A stretch of 17,793 nt of DNA. Origin: Hominenteromicrobium mulieris (GTDB lineage: Bacteria > Bacillota > Clostridia > Oscillospirales > Acutalibacteraceae). The notes under the pieces were generated by a model. The model saw only the letters and a list, made by a program, of their open reading frames with translations, did no database searches and had not been told where the DNA came from. The DNA lies in NCBI RefSeq assembly GCF_020687165.1, contig NZ_JAJEQC010000021.1. One strand, given 5' to 3'. A program made the position numbers and the translations under genes. Positions 14,737-17,793 of this stretch are shown in pieces. How positions within the stretch are numbered: position 1 is the first letter of the stretch; each line of letters starts with the position of its first letter.

Positions 14737-14879
14737 GCAGAAGAAAACTGCCTGACCTCGAATGTTTCCGTCACTTCGTTTCGACAAGGTGGCTACACCC
14801 CCTTGCGCCGCTTATGCGGCTATCCCCTGTGGACTTGCCGTCCGCAAACAGCATGAAATGCTGTTCGCCGCCAGCAAGT
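14737..14879. repeat. gene-free stretch with successive hairpins
   Basis: Between oriT and the next gene no coding sequence is convincing, but several inverted repeats follow one another: GTCAG/CTGAC around 14737-14758, GCCGC/GCGGC (14807-14820, TTAT loop), AACAGCAT/ATGCTGTT (14847-14865, GAA loop), and around the last an outer ACTTGC/GCAAGT pair (14833-14838 and 14874-14879). They may extend the oriT region as relaxosome binding sites or fold in the leader RNA of the following gene. Confidence 0.6.
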
Positions 14880-14917
14880 TTGATTTTGAAAATCCAACTA
14901 AAAGGAGAAGCATAATT

Positions 14918-15325
14918 ATGAAACGGAAATTGGTAATGTTACTAACTATTGTAGCGGTTCTCGCAGTAGGGATTGGTATCTGGTACAATGTTCCTATTAA
15001 CTTGATGGATTTGGAACATGATGAAGTTATAGAAATTGTCGTATTCAATGGAAATACTGGAAATGCAACTCACATCACAGATGAGACACAAATCGAACAT
15101 ATTATTGAAAATCTAAATGAAATCAAGTTAAAAAGGTCGAAGCCGTCTGTTGGTTATTCTGGATATAGCTTTAAGATGACCATTTATTTATCCGATGGTA
15201 ATGAAGCCGATGATTGGAATAACTTTATCATCAATTCCGATGATACTATTCGGAAAGACCCTTTCTTTTACAAGGTGGTTTCAGAAAAAATTGATTATGA
15301 TTATATAGCTGGTATCGTAAACTAA
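14918..15325 (+). CDS. membrane-anchored cargo protein of unknown function
   Basis: The 135-residue protein has a basic start (MKRK), a hydrophobic segment at about 5-24 (LVMLLTIVAVLAVGIGIWY) and a polar remainder that would face outside. No lipobox Cys is present, so it is a signal-anchor or secreted protein rather than a lipoprotein. The extracellular part (VIEIVVFNGNTGNATHITD then IEHIIENLNEIKLKRS) resembles small exported clostridial proteins grouped under DUF5301, but this assignment is uncertain. The open frame begins at 14762; the ATG at 14918 is preferred because AAAGGAG (14901-14907) precedes it and the upstream codons read through the hairpin region. It is AT-rich like the other cargo gene and is followed by a strong terminator. 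Confidence 0.75.
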   Translation: MKRKLVMLLTIVAVLAVGIGIWYNVPINLMDLEHDEVIEIVVFNGNTGNATHITDETQIEHIIENLNEIKLKRSKPSVGYSGYSFKMTIYLSDGNEADDWNNFIINSDDTIRKDPFFYKVVSEKIDYDYIAGIVN

Positions 15326-15360
15326 AGTGAGATAATCATTGCAACTGAATACTAAAAAAC

Positions 15361-15408
15361 AGACCGTTGATACACATGACCGTGTGAAAAAATCAGCGGT
15401 CTTTTTTT
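15361..15408 (+). terminator. intrinsic terminator between cargo and mobilization genes
   Basis: AGACCGTTGAT (15361-15371) pairs with ATCAGCGGTCT (15392-15402) with one wobble, with an inner ACAC/GTGT stem, and seven T follow. No promoter is obvious in the short space before the DUF3847 gene, so it may also act as an attenuator of the mob operon. Confidence 0.82.
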
Positions 15409-15440
15409 ATACCCATTTTCAAAAAAGGAGGTCATGAAAC

Positions 15441-15800
15441 ATGGCAAAAACGAAAACCCTCGACCAGCTTAGAGCCGAAAAAGAACAAGCTGAAGCTCAG
15501 CTTCTTCAGGAACAGCACAAGCTCCAAAGGCTGGAACAGAGGAAGAAACACTATGAGAAAGGCGAACGCAAGAAACGCACCCACCGCCTTTGCAATCTGG
15601 GCGGCATGGTGGAAAGCGTTGCCCCGGAGGTTAAGGACTTGACACGCACCGAAATGACAGAGCTGATGGAACACATCTTTTCTCTGTCCGAAGTCCAGCG
15701 AGCCGTCCGTCACATGGCGATTACCCACATCAACAAAGCGAACGGAGGAAAGGAGTTGAAAGCCGATGGCACTATTTCATCTGAGTGTCACGCAGACTAA
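15441..15800 (+). CDS. DUF3847 mobilization accessory protein
   Basis: The 119-residue protein is a DUF3847 member: a highly charged N-terminal coiled coil (LDQLRAEKEQAEAQLLQEQH to KGERKKR, about 7-47) followed by HRLCNLGGMVESVAPEV and a helical C-terminal part with MTELMEHIFSLSEV. The family is consistently placed just before MobA/MobL relaxases, and by position it probably helps the relaxase bind oriT, although this is not proven. The ATG at 15441 has AGGAGG about 10 bases upstream; an ATG at 15434 is out of frame. Its last 35 bases overlap the relaxase gene. Confidence 0.85.
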   Translation: MAKTKTLDQLRAEKEQAEAQLLQEQHKLQRLEQRKKHYEKGERKKRTHRLCNLGGMVESVAPEVKDLTRTEMTELMEHIFSLSEVQRAVRHMAITHINKANGGKELKADGTISSECHAD

Positions 15801-17262
15801 GCGAAGTGCAGGACAGTCCGCTATCGCTTCTGCTGCCTACCGAGCCGGGGAGCGATTGTATAGCGAGTATTACGGCGAATACAGCGACTACACCCGCAAG
15901 GGCGGCGTGATCTGCTCTGACATTCTCTTGCCGTCCCATGCTCCCCCGGAATTTGCAGACCGTCAGACCTTGTGGAACGCCGTGGAAAAAGCCGAGCGTG
16001 GTAAGAACGCCCAGCTTGCATACAGCTTTGACATTGCCTTGCAGAATGAATTTTCCCTTGAGGAAAACATCGCTCTTGCAAGGCAATTTTTATTGGAGAA
16101 CTTTGTGAGCCGGGGCATGGTGGTTGACTTCGCCGTACACCAGCCAGACCGGGAGGACGGCGGCATACCAAACCCACACTTCCATGTGCTTTGCCCCATC
16201 CGCCCCATCGAGCAGAACGGCAAATGGGGGCTAAAGCAACGCCGGGTGTATGAGCTGGACGAGGACGGCAACCGCATCCGAGACCAGAACGGCGAGTATG
16301 TTTTCAATGCCGTTCCCACTACCGACTGGGGCAGTCCCGAAACGCTGGAATACTGGCGGCAGACATGGGCGGAGCTATGCAACGCCAAGTTTGCGGAAAA
16401 GGGGCTTGACGTTCGTATCGACCACCGAAGCTATGAGCGTCAGGGCGTGGAGCTTCTTCCCACCGTCCATGAGGGCGCAACCGTCCGGGCAATGGAGAAG
16501 AAAGGCATACGCACCGAGAAAGGCGAGTTCAATCGCTGGATTAGAGCCACCAATGCCGTTATCCGGGACATCAAGAAGAAAATCGCTCTCCTGTTTGATT
16601 GGATTGCCGAAGCAAAAGCAGAGCTTGCCAAGCCGCAGGCACCCGACCTTGTTTCTCTGCTGAACGCCTATTACACCCAGCGCAGAGCCGGGGCATATTC
16701 GCAGAAAGGCAAGGTCAGCAACCTAAAGGAGATGAACGAGACTTTCAATTATCTCCGGGCAAACGGCATTTACTCCCTTGAAGATTTGGAACACCGTGTC
16801 AGCGAACACAGTGCTGCCACAGAGAGCTTGAAGAAAACGCTGGACGAACAGACCGCCCGAATGAAAGCAATTAAGCAGCTCTATGACAGCTCCGCTGCTT
16901 TCCAGAGCTTGAAGCCTGTCTATGACGGCTTGCAGAAAATCAAGTTTGAGAAGCCCAGAGCCAAGTACAAGGCAGAGCATGAAACGGAACTGATACAGTT
17001 CTACGCCGCCAGACGAAAGCTGACTGGGGAGTTCCCGGACGGCAAGGTGGATATGAAAAAGCTGTCCGCAGAGTATGACGCTCTGGAACAGGCGCATGAA
17101 ACCACCTACGGCGAGTTTAAGACCGTCAGAGACGATTTACACCGTCTTTGGAAGGTCAAGTCATGCGTAGATACTGCCGCCCGATTTAACGAGCGCACAG
17201 AGGAACAAATGCTCCAAAATCGACCCCAAACACGACACAAAAAGGAGGAACTATCCCGATGA
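15766..17262 (+). CDS. mobA: MobA/MobL family relaxase (MobQ)
   Basis: The 498-residue protein is a MobQ-class relaxase that nicks one strand at oriT and stays bound to its 5' end during transfer. Motif I is visible as ALFHLSVTQTKRSAGQSAI followed by AAYRAGERL, with Tyr25 as the likely nucleophile; motif III is the metal-binding HFHVLCPIRP with His138 and His140, and His125 precedes it in DFAVHQPDRED. The HRSYERQGVELLPTVHEG segment (220-237) is also typical. The C-terminal half (about 290-480) is helical and charged and lacks a primase domain. The start overlaps the DUF3847 gene by 35 bases and its stop overlaps the next start as ATGA. It should act on the candidate oriT at 14661-14711. Confidence 0.94.
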   Translation: MALFHLSVTQTKRSAGQSAIASAAYRAGERLYSEYYGEYSDYTRKGGVICSDILLPSHAPPEFADRQTLWNAVEKAERGKNAQLAYSFDIALQNEFSLEENIALARQFLLENFVSRGMVVDFAVHQPDREDGGIPNPHFHVLCPIRPIEQNGKWGLKQRRVYELDEDGNRIRDQNGEYVFNAVPTTDWGSPETLEYWRQTWAELCNAKFAEKGLDVRIDHRSYERQGVELLPTVHEGATVRAMEKKGIRTEKGEFNRWIRATNAVIRDIKKKIALLFDWIAEAKAELAKPQAPDLVSLLNAYYTQRRAGAYSQKGKVSNLKEMNETFNYLRANGIYSLEDLEHRVSEHSAATESLKKTLDEQTARMKAIKQLYDSSAAFQSLKPVYDGLQKIKFEKPRAKYKAEHETELIQFYAARRKLTGEFPDGKVDMKKLSAEYDALEQAHETTYGEFKTVRDDLHRLWKVKSCVDTAARFNERTEEQMLQNRPQTRHKKEELSR

Positions 17263-17793
17263 ATTACACCCAAGCACAGATTGACCGGGCAAACGCCGTC
17301 AGTCTGGAAGATTTTCTCCGCACACAGGGAGAGACGCTTATCAAAAGCGGACGGGAATACCGCTGGAAAGAACATGACAGCCTGACCGTCCGGGGAAACA
17401 AATGGTTTCGCCACAGCCAGAGCAAGGGCGGCTATCCCATTGATTTTGTCATGGAGTTTTACGGCAAGTCCTTTCCCGAAGCTGTCCAGCTCTTAACCGG
17501 CGAAAGCGCCGAGGGACAGAGCGAAGCCAGCACAGCACCGCCCACAGCGTTCCACTTGCCCTTGCACAACAGAACAGCCGACAGAGCAATTCAATATCTT
17601 TGCGAAAGCCGAGGTCTTAACAAAACGCTTGTTGAGACTTTTCTTCTTTCCGGGGATATTTACGAGGACGCAAAGCGGCACAATGTTGTGTTTGTCGGCA
17701 GAGACCGAAGCGGTATGCCGAGATACGCCCATGTGCGAGGAACGGCAGACCCATTCAGACAGGACATTGCCGGGTCTGACAAGTCCTATCCGT
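17259..17793 (+). CDS. DUF3991/toprim-type protein, N-terminal part (runs off the window)
   Basis: The first 178 codons of a gene that begins with an ATGA overlap with mobA and has AAGGAGGAA upstream. The first 90 residues (RANAVSLEDFLRTQGETL, then GYPIDFVMEFYGKSFPEAVQ) resemble the CHC2-type zinc-binding region of DnaG primases, but without its cysteines. DUF3991-type sequence (IQYLCESRGLNKTLVETFLL, then HNVVFVGRDRSGMPRYAHVR) follows, and relatives continue into a toprim domain that is beyond the end here. Such proteins follow MobA/MobL in many clostridial IMEs and may prime synthesis on the transferred strand (inference). Confidence 0.88.
   Translation, partial: MNYTQAQIDRANAVSLEDFLRTQGETLIKSGREYRWKEHDSLTVRGNKWFRHSQSKGGYPIDFVMEFYGKSFPEAVQLLTGESAEGQSEASTAPPTAFHLPLHNRTADRAIQYLCESRGLNKTLVETFLLSGDIYEDAKRHNVVFVGRDRSGMPRYAHVRGTADPFRQDIAGSDKSYP

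Larger units (their letters stand above)
10347..17793 (+). mobile_element. Tn4451-like integrative mobilizable element, right end outside the window
   Basis: The block contains a large serine recombinase, TnpV, DUF6809, two cargo genes, an oriT-like region, DUF3847, a MobA/MobL relaxase and the start of a DUF3991/toprim protein, all on one strand. It starts where VirD4 is broken. It encodes mobilization but no secretion genes in this window, so it is most simply an IME that uses conjugation machinery supplied by another element. The right border is not seen; it should be followed by the remaining VirD4 codons. Confidence 0.82.

Noticed and set aside
14762..14917. Upstream extension of the membrane-anchored cargo protein
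   Set aside because: The extra 52 codons pass through hairpin DNA, lack a ribosome site, and would bury the signal-anchor segment. The ATG at 14918 has a good ribosome site.

Overview
The window looks like part of a chromosome from a gut-dwelling Clostridia (Bacillota), most likely Oscillospiraceae or Lachnospiraceae. The reasons are consensus sigma-A promoters, strong AGGAGG ribosome sites, a GH3 glycosidase with a gut-clostridial style C-terminal tail, and a Tn1549-like conjugative element. The genus is inference.

Layout. (1) 1-6230 is chromosomal backbone. A tRNA-Leu(GAG) with a perfect consensus promoter and its own terminator lies at the left. Next, on the minus strand, come a GH3 beta-glucosidase and a type-B carboxylesterase (one operon), then queH and an overlapping amidohydrolase (a second operon). 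A divergent promoter pair separates queH from a plus-strand YuiD-like divergent PAP2 protein. (2) 6231-7591 is a junction zone: two plus-strand terminators, a decayed minus-strand large serine recombinase that has lost its catalytic N-terminus and has an internal deletion, and a long GC-rich hairpin. (3) 7592-10346 is the left part of a Tn1549-type ICE conjugation/replication module: a small Cys-rich protein, a DUF6017-type replication protein, PcfB (DUF3801), and VirD4/TraG. (4) VirD4 is cut after about 319 residues by a second element that runs from about 10347 past the end of the window. This is a Tn4451-like integrative mobilizable element (IME) with a large serine recombinase, TnpV, a DUF6809 protein, two AT-richer cargo genes, a candidate MobQ-type oriT, a DUF3847 protein, a MobA/MobL relaxase, and the start of a DUF3991/toprim protein.

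How the parts work together. The IME appears to have jumped into the coupling-protein gene of the resident ICE, removing the Walker B half of VirD4 and probably disabling ICE transfer unless the IME excises. By chance the VirD4 frame stays open across the junction into the recombinase gene, giving a 973-codon open frame that is best read as two genes. The gene-poor stretch 14656-14917, upstream of the mob genes, carries a hairpin followed by a sequence matching the IncQ/pIP501-type nick consensus on the minus strand. The relaxase would then lead the cargo and recombinase side into the recipient first and the mob genes last. The first cargo gene has an N-terminal part resembling SUKH/SMI1-KNR4 immunity proteins and a C-terminal IGGADGPT motif otherwise known from sodium-pump decarboxylase beta subunits.

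Limits: no database search was possible. Family names come from recognised motifs and gene order. The right end of the IME and the rest of the ICE are outside the window.
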